Under the pieces are notes generated by a model. That model was not told the origin of the DNA and did not search any database. It saw only the letters and a list, made by a program, of their open reading frames with translations. A DNA stretch of 64,000 nt from Pterobdella sp. o SKG-2022 (Eukaryota; Annelida; Clitellata; Hirudinida; Piscicolidae), in the NCBI GenBank assembly GCA_964035795.1, contig OZ038320.1:23268589-23332588 (forward strand), in the 5' to 3' direction. Of the stretch, positions 51,374 through 64,000 are shown in pieces. Position numbers and translations under genes: made by a program. Numbering within the stretch: the first letter of the stretch is position 1; each line of letters starts with the position of its first letter.

Positions 51374-53964
51374 TTGCGTAAAAACATTAAAGTTCTAAAG
51401 ACTCAAATATTCAAACTTGAAATTGTAAGGTGAAATGATAATTCAGTTAAAAAAGTAAAGCCAGTCGTGTGGGAGATGTGAGTAAACCTTGTACGTTTCA
51501 AATTTTTATAAATTTATGACATTTTGACGTTTACTGTAGACTCGCATACAAGCGTTTCAGAGTTTCTGTGTTGAAATATTTAAATAATTTTCAATTGTGA
51601 AAAATCAAATACAATAGGTCTCAATCATTCATTTTAAATAGTTAATTAATTTGTTAGTCAATTTTAATTATTCTAGCAATGGTTTTGGCCAGAGTTTGGT
51701 CCGTTGTAATCAAAATCTTAATTGTCAATAACACATTAATGTCTAGAAGGTATTTATGGTCTGTGAAAATTATACAAATATTTAAATTTTTCCAAGTTCT
51801 ATAATCTAGAGTCATTCTGAACACCTTGATAATTTTATATTAATCTTCTTTTTAATTAACTGAACTAGTTTGTATACTTTATTTGATTATACAAAAAGCT
51901 GTGTGGAGCTAATAAAAGTTTTTGAATCAAATTAATATCATCATTATAGTTTCTGTCTTGCAAGCTAGGTATTTGTTACAAATACATTTATAAAAGTAAT
52001 TCTCAATTTTTTATTCTTCGTGAAAAAGATTCAGAAAGTTTATACCACAATAAACATTTTGGTAGTTGTATCTTATTGAACCCATAATTGTTATCCTTAT
52101 AAGTGTAATTACCTTATTGTATGTAACGTTATGACCAAGGGCTTCAAAGTCTGTGTTTAACTCTATATTTAATTAATCTGTGAAATACATAGACTATAAC
52201 AGATTAAAGTAGCATTAATGATCTGTAAAATAATCAGCTAATAGAAAAATTTTTTAATCGTATTTAAAGCTTGTCATATTGAAATTAATGTTTATTACAA
52301 AAACTAGAAAATTTTTTAAAATTAAGACTTGAGTTGAGTTTTTATCAATTTAAAACCATTTTTTCGATGGATCAATTATACCAAAAAAACTTCTAAAATA
52401 AACCCTAAACATTTCTTTTTTTAAAAATCTTGTGAAATAATTTTGAGAAGATTTGTATATAAAAAATTGTAGAATTCATACTATTATGTCATTCAGAAAT
52501 AATGGAAAATATCCATGGCTGAAAGATAATTTTATAGTGTTTATTTTTGGGTCCTTGTTAAGTAATGCTCATTTCCAACTCACAAGAAATAGGATTAATC
52601 AATGTAAACAAACAGTACAAACATGCAAAGAATTTCATTATATTAAATCCTTTTTTTAAAATTTTAGTTCAACTCAGGTTTTACATTCTTTAAAAATTCA
52701 ATCTTTTTGGAAAAGAACTATTTTAAAGAACTTGTGAAAATGAACAAGATTCTTCTGAAATGAAGTCAAAGTTTTTTTTCCTTTTCATTAGGGTTTCACC
52801 AGAAAAAAATTTACACTTAATAAAAGGGAATTATAAATATTTAAATAACTATTTATAATATTAAATCAGCTTTCAAGGTAAAAAAGACACAATTTGTTTT
52901 TTACCCTTGTAAACCTACAATTATGATTTTTAATTGAAACATCTTTTTTAATTTAAAGTACTAAGTTATACATACCAACAAATAGTAGCTTCAAAAATAC
53001 CTATGAAACTTGAAAGTTTGTCTTACACTGAAAATGCTTCAATGCAAAACATTCATACATTTTAATATAGTTATTTGAGTAACTTCTGGGCTTTTTCTAC
53101 TTTATCGAATGCAGTAAGACATTACAATTAGTGTAATATAATTAAAATATTATTTTCTTTTTAATTAAAGAATGAGTGCCATAACTTTCTTTATTTGACT
53201 GTAAATTTTTAATTCAGTAAATTTTTCGTTCGTTAATGAACTTTCAACTAAAAGTTCATAAACCTGGTTTTTCAAACTGCGCTTTTAAAATGAATTGAGA
53301 ATATTAAAAACGTGAGTAAAAAATTCACGATTATTTCTATTTGTAAGTCACTAAGTTTAAATAAATATATCTTTACTTTTAATTATAATTTGGTTATAAC
53401 CCTATCTAGTATTTATTAAATATATTTTTTAACATTTCAACTAAAAATTTGAAAGCAAGTTGTTTTATTTGATGAATATAATGTGTGTTAAAGGCTCTAC
53501 TCGAAGAGGAATTAAGGTTAACTTTAAACGTTCTGAATATTAAAAAAAAAAAATGATAAGTTTAAAATACTTTTTTTCAAACAAAAAACTGCATTTTCAG
53601 ATAAGTTTTGTCATCACAGCTACAGTTTCACGTTTTATGACAAGGTCAAACTCAGTGAAGTTTCTTTTGACTAAACTTATTCAACTCATTTTCAAAATAT
53701 AATTTGAAAAGTTGGATTTTTGAGAGCAAATTCAAAATGTGAAAACTATTTTTGATTCTTAATGAAGCGTCTAACAATTAATAGTGAGACTCCATAGCAA
53801 CACTTTGTTAGTATTCACTGATTGTAAGTAAAATCTTGAAGGCTTTTTGACTTGATAAATAAGTCTAATTTACATTAAATGTAAAAAGTTTTGAATAAAA
53901 ATTTTTAAGACTTTTAGATAAAAAACTATAAACAAGTTGATATGTTTTTTGAGTTTTAATATAC

Positions 53965-56900
53965 ATGATGGCATTTTGCGACCCTCCTGGTGCTCATAAT
54001 CGTGTTCGACTCGTCAAGAGTGGTCAGATCTACAGACAAATGTTCGAAGCTGAAGTAAGTTTTTAATTTTCATTTTCTCATAATTAACGAGCTTTTTTCC
54101 AAAAGAAATATTATTAAGAAATATAATTAATAAAATATCTATCTAGATTTTTATTTTAAATTAACCATAATAGATTACAATGCTGTACATGTACCAGTCA
54201 TTGGAGTTGACAGCAGTCGGTCTAGATTATTGATACTACTTATGGCGTAATTTATAAAACAAGACAAATTTTTGGAAACTACCCGCCAGAGCTTTCGTCC
54301 AACTTGAAATTAACGAATTAAAAGTTTAATATTCTCACAATTGGGTAGTTTTTTTGCCGTTGTAAAAAACAATGATTATCGGCCAAGCCAATACCAAAGT
54401 GCCAGTTTATCGATATCTGCTACCGGAGTCTACTGCTATCCAGCTTTTGACAAAAAAAACAGCCTCAAATTGCAGGCTAAGCTTGGTGCAGTTTAACGTC
54501 AGATGCCCAAACATATAGATAGTATTTTAAAAATAATTTCAGGTTTTATAACTTAGTTGAACATTTTGCCTGGCAGGTGCAGCTAACGAACACCATGAAA
54601 CAACGCCAGACTGGCCCGTTGGTAGATTTCAAGACTAAACAACTCGAACCAAAAATGTTTGTTACGATCCCCAAAAATTGAAAAGTTATCTTAGTAAAAA
54701 CTAAATAAATTTTTTGTCTGAATCAATATTGAAATAAATGAAAATAATTTATACCAATTTATTGGTTAATTATGAATACATTTGTTTAATAAAGAGAATT
54801 GGCTTATGACGAAAAACTAAACGGGTTTGAAGAGCGGAATGAAGACAAAAAGACAGTATGCTTCTTGCCTGACATATGGGGTGAGTGATATGAGCACTGA
54901 GTGATAAAACTGAGTTTTTACTAATTTCAATAAAACACATTATTCTAATTAACAAATTAATAGAGAGAAATTTTTTAAAATGATGATAAGTTGTTATAAG
55001 GATAAATATAATTTGGTGTTTTAAAATGTAAATTTCAAATTTTTTTCTTCTAAAAACCACCTTGAAACACATTGAAGTTACATGATAAATTTTTTGCTCA
55101 TAGTCTCATTAACCCATCAACGCCCAAGTTCTTGTTTACGCATCAATTTTTTTTTAAATTTCAAGACCTTATTGAAAAAAATTATCAAAAATAATTTCAT
55201 TTTTAAAAACTTTTAATCATTTTTTTTAAAGTTACAGAGGTGTCTCCTCTAGGGTACACTGGCACAGGCGTCATAAAGCAATAATTATAGTTTTCTTTAA
55301 TATAAATTTATTTTAAATTTTTTCATTCTTAATATGAGCTAGGCTGAAAAAATATTTTTTTTTGCAAGTTTATTCGTGTTTTTAAAAATTTTCTAACTTA
55401 TGAACTGATTTTATGAAGTACATAACTCTCATTTATTTAGCATGGAACTCGCATCAACAGCATATGTGAATTGCTCCTCTACACAGTACATCTGATTCAT
55501 GTTTTTGAAAATGAGCAAATCCCATTTGACTTTAATACTTTCTGCATGGTACTCGTGTGTTTGTCGTCGATCCGCATTGTTGGCTTTTTTGCAGGTGTTT
55601 TGTACTTTCCCAAATAGGACCGCACAATGTATTTTCAAAATTAACAATACAAGAATTTTTTTTCTGTTTTAAGTCTGTGTGAGTTTCAAGCATTTCAAAA
55701 TGCACCATCTTTTCCAAAAAGAAGCAATTTTTTTGTCGAAAAGACACTCTCTGGGCATGAACAAAAAGATCGACTCTAGCCATATAGTTGTACATTGTAA
55801 GAATTTTAGTAAATATAAAAGTAATCTATTTTTTTTTGTATAAATTTTGGCAACCCTGTTTACATTTGAAATAGTATAAATTGCAAACGCATTTGATGCT
55901 AACGTTCCCACATCTTTCCATGCTACGATTGCCAGATTATCTGTTGTAGCCATAATCATTGTACCACGTTCTATTTCAAGTTTTTAGAATTTAAAGGTCA
56001 TTTTAGATTCTATTTTTTTGATTTTGCTTGTGCCAAAATGATCTGATTCAGTCAACTTTTAAAACAGGGATAAACTGAGAGAAATCTGTCAAAATGAAGA
56101 TTATAGATTTTGTAGTAAATCCGAAATCATTTTCAAAAATACGGGAGCCCCCAAGCTAAACATTCTCTGTTCAGTTAGTGGAATTGGTTTTGCTTCTTGA
56201 TAATAAATAAAATGCTCTAAGTACCCAGTAGATGTGTATAAGGGCCATGCTTTGTATTTCAAACCAATTGGCTTTCCTTTTATATGTTGTTTACCGCATG
56301 TTTGCTATATATGGAATCATTGTTTTACTTATGTGGTATTTGAATTTTTGTTTTCATTATTTTAGAAGATTTATTCAGTAGTGGGAAAAAGAAGGAAAGT
56401 TTGGCATATTTGTCTTCTAAAGGAAGTTGAGATTTATCACATGTAAATAGCTGTGAATTTCAAAAAACCTGTTTTTCTCATTGTGGGTTTTTTTTTAATT
56501 CCCTAAAACATTCTCACGTTTTTGAAGTGAGCATATCTCTTTAAAAAAAGGACTGCTATGTAAACTCGTTTTTTTCTTCATTATGATGGTTTTGTTGCAT
56601 TGCATATTTGTTAGATATAGTAACGATAAAATAAATTAGTTCATCATTAAAAACTGCTTTCCAAGCTTTTTGTATAACTAAAAAATAGTTTTTGCTAAAT
56701 ATAAATTAGTTTTAGCAAAAATATCTAATAATTTCATCCAAACTACGTCAAAATACCAGAAGTGAAATAAAGTATGGGTGCTACTAGTTACACCTACTTT
56801 TAAATCTTATCTAACTAGTTTATTTTTTGTTTAATTTATATTTTTTATAGAGCATTTCAGAATAAAATGGTTTCATACTAAAAAAATTTTTTCATAAAAT

Positions 56901-59900
56901 AAAAGTAAGCTTTCATTTTATTTGAAGTCAATTTTTAAAGGGTGTGCACGCTTTTGAGATTTTTGTGTAGGGTTGCTTGTTCCAAACTAACATCTTTATA
57001 AGAGAAATTACAGTGATTTTGCCTAAAAATTAGTTCACATGAAATATGATTGAATAATAGAAATAACTAATGAAAAAAGAAATTTTTTTTTCGATTTTTT
57101 ATAGAATATTAAGCATAATGTCGCTTACAGGTTACAATGGGCGTTAATGGGTTAAAAACGATTTGAATTGAACACTTTCTTTTAAACTGAATTATAACTC
57201 AAAGCTATTCTTAAGTTGAGCTCACATTATCATGTACACAAACTTTTCATAAATTTTATCAGCATTTATACAATATTTTACATATATGAAAGTTTTCTAA
57301 ATGTCATTAAAAAAATTGAAAATCTTTTTGTGTTAAACAAAATTAAAATAAAAATCTCATTTGTATTCAGAACATATCAAAATTTTATAAATGTATATTT
57401 TTAAATTTTCTTTTGCTTAAAATATATTTCTATGGTGGCTCCAATAGAGGCATTTGAACCGAGCAATAATGATGCATTATTGATGTTCAGGAAACTCTCA
57501 AAGAGCTTATAAAAAACTCACACATTCTCAGAATTCTAAAAAGCTCATTCATTTTCAACCTTCAAATGATCTCGAAACCTGAAGAGTTCAGTTATTGTTA
57601 AATAAACTCATCTTCTGAAAATTTGACATTTTTTCGATAAATAGAAACTTATATATTAGAAAATTAAAAAACTTTTATTATTGGAAAATATTTTGGAACT
57701 TTAATTTCGAAATAGTTATTAATATTATTCGTTTATCTTGAAAAGAGTTGTAATACATATTTCAATCATTTGCATACGTTATTCAAATCGCATTTTTTCT
57801 ATTTTTCTTCATCAGAGACTGACAAGAGAGAGCATATGAAAAAAAAGGTTGGAAAAATTCTTGAAAACGATAAAGAAAAGTGAGAAAAATGAATTCAAAT
57901 GTGTATTTTGAATTTTTCTATTTTTTAATGATTTAAAATGAAGAAGTTCTACTTGATGTGTTCATCGCCCCATTATGAAGCTCAACTCGAGGCTTTTCTG
58001 TGCTTTGTGCTTGTACACCTTTTAAATCCATATACTTTTACTTTCACTCCATGTTTCCTTTTCTATCATGTTTTTTGATATTTTGAAAAACTCTTGATAT
58101 TATTCGGTAAAAAATTGTTTTTCTTCTTCCTAAAGTGTACAATCTTTTTTGTTTTAAGTGTTTTTTGCAAAGAATTTATCTCGGAGGCTTTATGTAAATT
58201 TTATATGGCTTTCCAAAGATTTAATATGACCTAGGATGTGTGCATTTTTATCAGATTCAAAGAATCATAAAAGTGAAATGATTTCCAATGCATGAAAAAT
58301 TCAGCTATTTGTTTCTTTTTAATAAAAATTAATTTATAATTTTATAAAATTCCAACTAACTTGTTGGTTTTTGCATGCATTAACCCTGACGCTACCCTGC
58401 CAACAGTGTTTTCAAGCCTCTCGTTGAATTACATCTTTTTGAAACTTTTTTTTAATATTTTCCAAAATAGTTATTAAGCATTCACCTTGTATTTGCAAAA
58501 TATAACGTTTGTACAATGTGGAATATTCTAAACTGACGGGAAAGCGGAATTCACAAGTTAGCCACGAAGATCTTTTCCAAGAATTTCCAAATGATAAATA
58601 TAGGAAAATGATTGAAATTTTAGCTCGGCAATAGGAAAGCATTTTTCATATGAAGTAATTTGTTTCTATTCAAGAAACTAGATTGTTGCAATCAATCAAT
58701 TCGTCAGTATTGTCTCCATGGAATCAAATGACTAGTGTCCCATTGAAGTCACTTGCAACTAATTCTTTCTCTTTTTTGAACAATGTCATCATGTGTTGGA
58801 GGTTAATTCAACAAGCTCAGACCTGTTGAGAGCATAAAAGAAAAATTCAATGAAAATATTTCAAAATATTCTAAATAAATATATTTTCGATATATTTGCA
58901 TAGCGCAATGTTTGCAGGACATTTAAAAAATAATTACATATTTAATGAATTCCCAAATATTACTGTCATGTATCTTCAATAATATTTCTAGAAAAGTCCC
59001 TTTAGGAATATTACTAAAAATCTTATTCAAAAAAAATAACATAAAAGAACCATTAATATAAAATTAATAATATTGAAATGCATAGACAAAATGGATGAGA
59101 GCTATTTGGCGTTTTATTTCAAGAAAATTATTTTATCTTATAGAAAATATTAATTTTTTTCAAATTTCAGAAAGAAAATAATTTTAAAAAGATTAGAAAA
59201 AAATATGAAATTTATTGGAGAAGTAAGTTTTTTTTTTTTAATTTCAAATAAATATTCTTTTTTAGTTTTTAATAAAATATATTAATATTAATCAAGCGAG
59301 CGTATAAGAACTTGAAATTGAACTTTAAAGAAGGCAGAGATGGAAGTGGAGAAGGGAAGCGGTTGTATGCTAAGAAGACTGCAGAAAAGTCATGCAATCT
59401 CCCATAAAATCATCCAACATATACCGAGCCATGTTAATGTTTACCTTTCTTTAATCTGTCTTTTCAAAGACATCTTGAAAAACATCTCAAAAATAACTTA
59501 ATTTTTGCAAATTTAAAACTAATACAAGTTTTTTTAAAGAGTAGTTTCGCTCAAACCCTGGTTAGTGAAAGAAATAATAATAAATTAAACCTCTGAATTA
59601 CAACTTTATTGGACCAATAGTCTAAGTAATCCAATCTACATCCGATCTTTAATTAGTTTTAAATATTTAAGCAGTCAATTAGTTTTAGATTCTTAAAAAA
59701 AACTTTTTTGCTTATACTCCAGAAAATAAATTTAGTAATATTAGAATATGTGTTTAAAATAATAACTAGAATTAAAGAATTTTATTCAGAGTATTCTGAT
59801 TAAATGTGGCATCCAATTGGTTTCAATATATGAGTCACGCTATAAATAATTTTTACAGCTCATTAGTATAACTGCATTTGAGAATGTGTGGCGAAATGTG

Positions 59901-62900
59901 GAAACGGAGGAATGCAAAAGAGCGAGATTCCTAGAGGAGTATGAACAATTGATAAATCTTGTGGAAACCAGAAGATTAGAACAGGTTAATTCTAGGAAAT
60001 GAAAATTTATTAGGAATATATATTTCTAGATTTTTTGTGAAATTTTTTTTCATTAAAATAACTTTGCACTCAATTCTTACGAGCTGATAAGTTTTTGCAC
60101 GCGACATGGTTGCTAGCTTAATAAGAGCCCCATCCTTCTACCATAGTCTAGCAACTAATTTATTTTTTATGAAAAAATTTACAAGTGCACCAAAAAAATA
60201 CTTTTAAAAGAGAAATACAATTATTCATTATTATGTGAAAAAAATGAATGTTTTCAATAGAAATGGAATTAATACGTTAATTTCAAAGTATATTTTCGAA
60301 TTTATAACAACGATTTGAAACTAATCTTTTAGAAAGATTGAAAAGGATTCTATCTTTTTTAAAATTTTTCAACATTGTTCCATTCAATTGTTTTCGAGCA
60401 GATCAAGATTAATAGAAACAGGATGCAATTTTTGAGAAGCATTTTTATTGCATAATCCCAAAAAATGTGTAAATCATTTATTCATTTCACTTAATTACCT
60501 GAACTTTTAGTTGCAATGTTTGTTTGATGCAACTTCAGAAGAGCTTTTAAAAATTAAAGAACCACGAGAAGAAATTGAAAGGATTATTAATGCAGAAATT
60601 CTGGTAAAAAATTCATTAAAAATTCGAAGCAAAAACATATACTAAATATAACAGTATAAGAATTTCACATTAAAATTTATACTTTAAAAAAAAAGTTGAT
60701 AAAGCTTTGTCTTAAATTCCCCATTTCCTCCAGGCCATAGATAAAATAATTTTGGCAAACAAAAGAGCTTATGAGTTGGTCAGCAGTAACATACAAAATA
60801 ATGAAGTCTATTTGAGAGAAGAACTGTGGCACAAATGGCTTGATAGCCTGTGTGAATGGAAGAGAGACAAGATTGAAACCGCCATAATATTTTTCAAGTG
60901 AGTCAAAGATTTGATATTCGGATTCAATATAGTTTTGTTGCAGTTTTATGCTGGTTATTGAATATCTTTCTTGTGTGTTGGTTATTTGAATTATCGCGAT
61001 TTGATTCTAAGCTTTCATCATTAATGATTTTGCACTTTTTGAGTATTATAGTTTATATTTGAATGAATTTATTTTAATGTTACTGACATACTAGAATTAA
61101 AATGCTCATTTTTATGACAATTTATCATTGAATTCAAAATAAATTATTTCAGTAATATCAAGTATACTGCTTATTGATTTTTTCGCCAAAACATGCGAGA
61201 ATCTGATTAAAAAATATATGGTTTTATTTATAACTTATTCAATTAAATCTACTCAACCCGAGCCTATAGCTTCATAAACGTGCAAAAATATTTGATTTTC
61301 ACCCAGAGAAATAATGGAAGAAACCAAAAAAAAAGCTCTACTGCCAAGTGAAGAAATTCTTCGACAAGTTGTGAAAAAGCAAGCTGAAATCAACGAAGAA
61401 AGAATTGGTGTGTTATATCGACTAAGGTCACTCGCAAGCATATCATTTGCATCTGCTTTAAAAGAGAAATTTACTGTAAAACGTGCAAAATTAAATAAAA
61501 TTTTTTGAAATGTGAGAAAAAAGATTAAAGTTGTAAGCCCAATTAAAAAATCAGCTGAAGTGTATGAGCGTGAATTTAAGAGCAGAGCGTAGAGGCTTCA
61601 ATGAAGGCTTCTTCACTCAAGTTATTACGTGTTCGAATCAACATGAATCGTTTCGAGTTTATAAACTATTTTTACTTTTTTTTAGTTTATATCGCAAAAA
61701 AACTTCAAATCGAAGTAAAAAAGCAATTTTATTATAGTTGCATTAACTCGACTCACTTCAAATAATGATAGTAGTTCTAAAAAATCAGCTTTTAAGCTTC
61801 TCAAAACTTGTTCCAAATAAATAGATGTGAATTAAAATTTGAAAAAACTAAAATTTGTGATTTTCAGAGATGTGAGGTTTGGGGATTTTTCAATGGAAGC
61901 CTTCAAAGAAATTGAAAACTCTTTAGTCACACTCACAACGAAAATAGGTGGTTTGAAAATATTTTATCATCGGATGTTGAAAAAACATTTTATAAAATCT
62001 TTATTGCCCGACATAAAATATTTCAACCTTACAAAATTGCAAAAATAAATCATATTTTTACTCCATTAAATATAACAGTTATAAAAATTATAAAAGCCAA
62101 AAAAAGTAAATAATGTGGAAAATATTGTTTATGATTTGTTCATAAACAAAAAATATTATAAGAAAAATTCACTATAAGCAAAAATAAGAGCGATAAATAT
62201 GCTATCAAAGCATTTTATCTAAGCAAGGTACTAATTCATGGAGGTAAAAATAACTTTTGCATGAATTATGCGAGTGACCAACAGACTTCACTTGCAGACA
62301 ACCTGTATGAACACAACTTTCTCTGCGTATGTAGGTCTTTTGAGGATACCCACAAAAGCTGTGTCCTGCAGTTCAATAACATTAAGGTTTCAGTTGATTG
62401 TTCAGTTTGTGAAGTATTGTTACCGCAATGTTTGTCCAAAGTTGATATGTTTAGATGTGCTGACGAATATAGAATAAACCTTTACGTTTTTGTTATTACA
62501 CAATTTTGCAATCATTATACTTTTAAATTTTTAAAAATTTAAGGTTACTTTTAGTTTTATTTCATTATTATTGGATGAATATTTATCGTAACGAACTGAA
62601 TTCAAATTAATGGATTGTTTCAAGTACAAAACCATGATCGTATCAGAGCGAGTTGATGATTACGAAGGTTTGCAATGAAGATGAAGCTAATGAGCAGTTT
62701 GTGATGGTTTGCCATCCATTATTGATGAGTCAAAAGAAAGCTTTTGAAGATATAGTTGAGAAGCTTGATGTAAGTCGGGAAGTTGCATAAAATAATGTTC
62801 ATTTCAATGATTTAATGATCCAAAATTGTGTTTTATATCTTCCAAGCATGGTATTTTAGTCTTAAGTTTTAATGCAATCTGAAATTTTGATTCATGCTTT

Positions 62901-63783
62901 TGTATACGATTTTTGAAGCTTTTCATTGATATTCATCAAATATTCAAAAAGCATACAAACGCTATTTATACAAGCTTATAACTGATCGACAAGAAAGCTC
63001 AAAAAAGTAAATAGGGCTATTTATCTTTCAAAATATTCAATTTGAAGTATTTCAAACACACAACATATTTTTGAAAAAAAAGACAACTTGAAAAAAATTA
63101 ATTTGGAAAAACTTAATATACCTTAATAAAAGCGTAATTTATTAAGTTTGAATCAAACTTATACAAGCAAATTGGTTAACCGGATGTGCATTAAGCTTAT
63201 GATTTTTTTGTTAGAATTAGTTTTTTTGATTATATCTATTTTAGATTTGAAAATTATCAACTCAATATTGTAACAAAATTTTTTGGATTTCATTAAATGA
63301 CACTTATAAAAATAACCTTTTTTAAAAATAAATAATTTGCAACAAGTTAACATTCTTTATTCAAATAAAAATAAATGTTTGAAATTGCTTCTATTATTTA
63401 TTCAAAAAAGCATATATCTTAATGTAGGATGTTTATGCAAATTTTTATTTGCCATTTTACTAATGCCTAACCCACCAAGGCGGCCAAGTAAAACGCTTAA
63501 CTCCAATAATGAGGATTAATGCTGATTAAAAAATAAAATACACTGATAACTTAGAATCACTATTTATTTTGAATTTAAAAGCTATTAAAATTAGTTCTCC
63601 ACTAACCAGGAAAGGGTCAATAAACTAACGAAAATGACTGTGAAAAAAAGCGAGGCATTATTGAACTGGATGAAGGATTCGTTAAATGTATGGTTCAAAA
63701 ACAAGCTGGACATCAGCAAGGATTTTCGTGAGTATTTCAACAAGCTTGAAGACTCAAAAGTCCAACAAATACAAGTCTTAAAA
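53965..63783 (+). CDS. CCDC180: CCDC180 homologue, N-terminal 447 codons (gene continues past the window)
   Basis: Thirteen exons: 53965-54054, 54577-54656, 54795-54880, 57816-57879, 59171-59222, 59859-59984, 60511-60603, 60734-60897, 61307-61426, 61868-61947, 62298-62386, 62647-62769 and 63610-63783. They total 1341 bases, exactly 447 codons, with phase kept at all twelve junctions. The first exon's GQIYRQMFEAE joined to VQL is the family's N-terminal signature. CFLPDIW fits the conserved LPD motif. The following coiled-coil (helices such as NKRAYELVSSNI and LWHKWLDSLCEWK) fits the DUF4455 region. CCDC180 is a large coiled-coil protein linked to cilia and sperm, function unclear. The last exon ends at GTAATA, so at least the C-terminal half lies beyond the right edge. 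The exon 2 donor (GTTTGT) is the weakest site. A second ATG follows the first directly. Confidence 0.8.
55113..55126 (+). repeat. piggyBac-like terminal inverted repeat, left
   Basis: CCCATCAACGCCCA directly inside the left TTAA. It matches the reverse complement of 57138-57151 with one difference. Confidence 0.85.
57138..57151 (-). repeat. piggyBac-like terminal inverted repeat, right
   Basis: TGGGCGTTAATGGG on the plus strand, directly inside the right TTAA. Its reverse complement is CCCATTAACGCCCA. Confidence 0.85.
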
Positions 63784-64000
63784 GTAATAAAATAATTTTA
63801 TGAAAAAAAATTTAATGTTTAAATTGTTTTTCATAGTTTCTTGAATTTCTCCCAGTAACTTAATTAGTTCTTAAATGCTTCTGCTCATGAATAATTAAAT
63901 AGTGGTGCTAACTTTGTTTTTTTGTTTTATTTTTTCAAATGCTACAAGCAACGTTCAAAATTTTGGGAAATAGAACAAATAACATAATTCGAAATTAACT

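Larger units (their letters stand above)
37231..53964. other. Gene-poor AT desert
   Basis: About 17 kb with no complete gene model. It is uniformly AT-rich with frequent homopolymers. Listed separately are one tandem duplication (39.5 kb) and four short exon-like islands (40.7, 44.2, 50.2 and 51.3 kb). These islands lie on both strands and could be exons of genes with very long introns, parts of neighbouring genes, or chance. Confidence 0.4.
55109..57155 (-). mobile_element. Dead piggyBac-like DNA transposon in CCDC180 intron 3
   Basis: About 2.04 kb bounded on both sides by TTAA (55109-55112 and 57152-57155), the piggyBac target site, with 14-bp inverted termini beginning CCC. The minus strand carries a decayed transposase. 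Around 56.1-56.3 kb, KQHIKGKPIGLKYKAW... followed by TGYLEHFIYYQ and LGAPVF matches the central piggyBac domain (K-x-KPIxxGxK-W, then TGYxxxFxxYxG). Around 55.8-55.96 kb, IVAWKDVGTLASNAF matches the KW-DxxxVxxxS segment. About 55.75-55.8 kb, MYNYMARVDLF matches YNxxMGGVD. Stops and frame changes separate these blocks, so the copy is inactive. It is antisense to the host gene. Confidence 0.88.

Noticed and set aside
55429..55959. Three overlapping minus-strand frames as host genes
   Set aside because: They are frame-shifted pieces of the piggyBac-like transposase within its TTAA-bounded element.
62261..62542. 93-codon Cys-rich frame as an independent small gene
   Set aside because: Only its 62298-62386 part is needed as a CCDC180 exon, with matching phase and splice signals on both sides. 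The remainder is intronic.

Overview
This is a eukaryotic, animal nuclear window. It is strongly AT-rich (roughly three quarters A+T by eye), with short coding exons bounded by GT/AG signals. The recognisable families are metazoan: a GT31 glycosyltransferase, a Shaker (Kv1) K+ channel, a CCDC180 homologue, a C1orf198 homologue and an ankyrin/SOCS-box-like protein. I see no tRNA, rRNA, CRISPR array or bacterial-style operon. The species is not identifiable. The LINE families and a Kv1 channel with a shortened S4 segment would fit an AT-rich aquatic invertebrate, possibly a cnidarian, but this is inference.

Layout. 0.1-1.2 kb: single-exon GT31 galactosyl/GlcNAc-transferase (-). 2.6-5.9 kb: a broken LINE with a PHD-like finger inside its ORF, then an older LINE relic. 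6.6-7.0 kb: a three-exon gene for an 84-aa protein (-). 8.5-8.8 kb: another RT fragment (-). 9.4-14.5 kb: an eight-exon gene for an unrecognised 714-aa protein (+), with a LINE fragment flanked by 13-bp direct repeats in its first intron. 14.8-17.1 kb: a 741-aa ankyrin protein with a SOCS-box-like segment (-), convergent with the previous gene. 18.2-19.9 kb: a four-exon secreted protein with a possible sema-type propeller (-). 21.4-22.7 kb: a C1orf198 homologue (+), four exons, ending in the family's hallmark C-terminus. 29.9-35.9 kb: a Shaker channel (+). Its long first exon ends at a perfect splice donor, and two small downstream exons give a C-terminus ending in a PDZ ligand. About 36-54 kb: a gene-poor AT desert with a few exon-like islands. 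54.0-63.8 kb: the N-terminal 447 codons of a CCDC180 homologue in 13 phase-consistent exons, running off the right edge. A dead piggyBac-type transposon with TTAA ends sits in its third intron.

The genes do not form one pathway. Several have roles that would suit ciliated or neural cells (CCDC180 is linked to cilia and sperm; Kv1 sets membrane excitability), but nothing in the sequence ties them together functionally. The multi-exon models were built by hand from splice signals and reading phase. Phase agreement across every junction is the main support for them.
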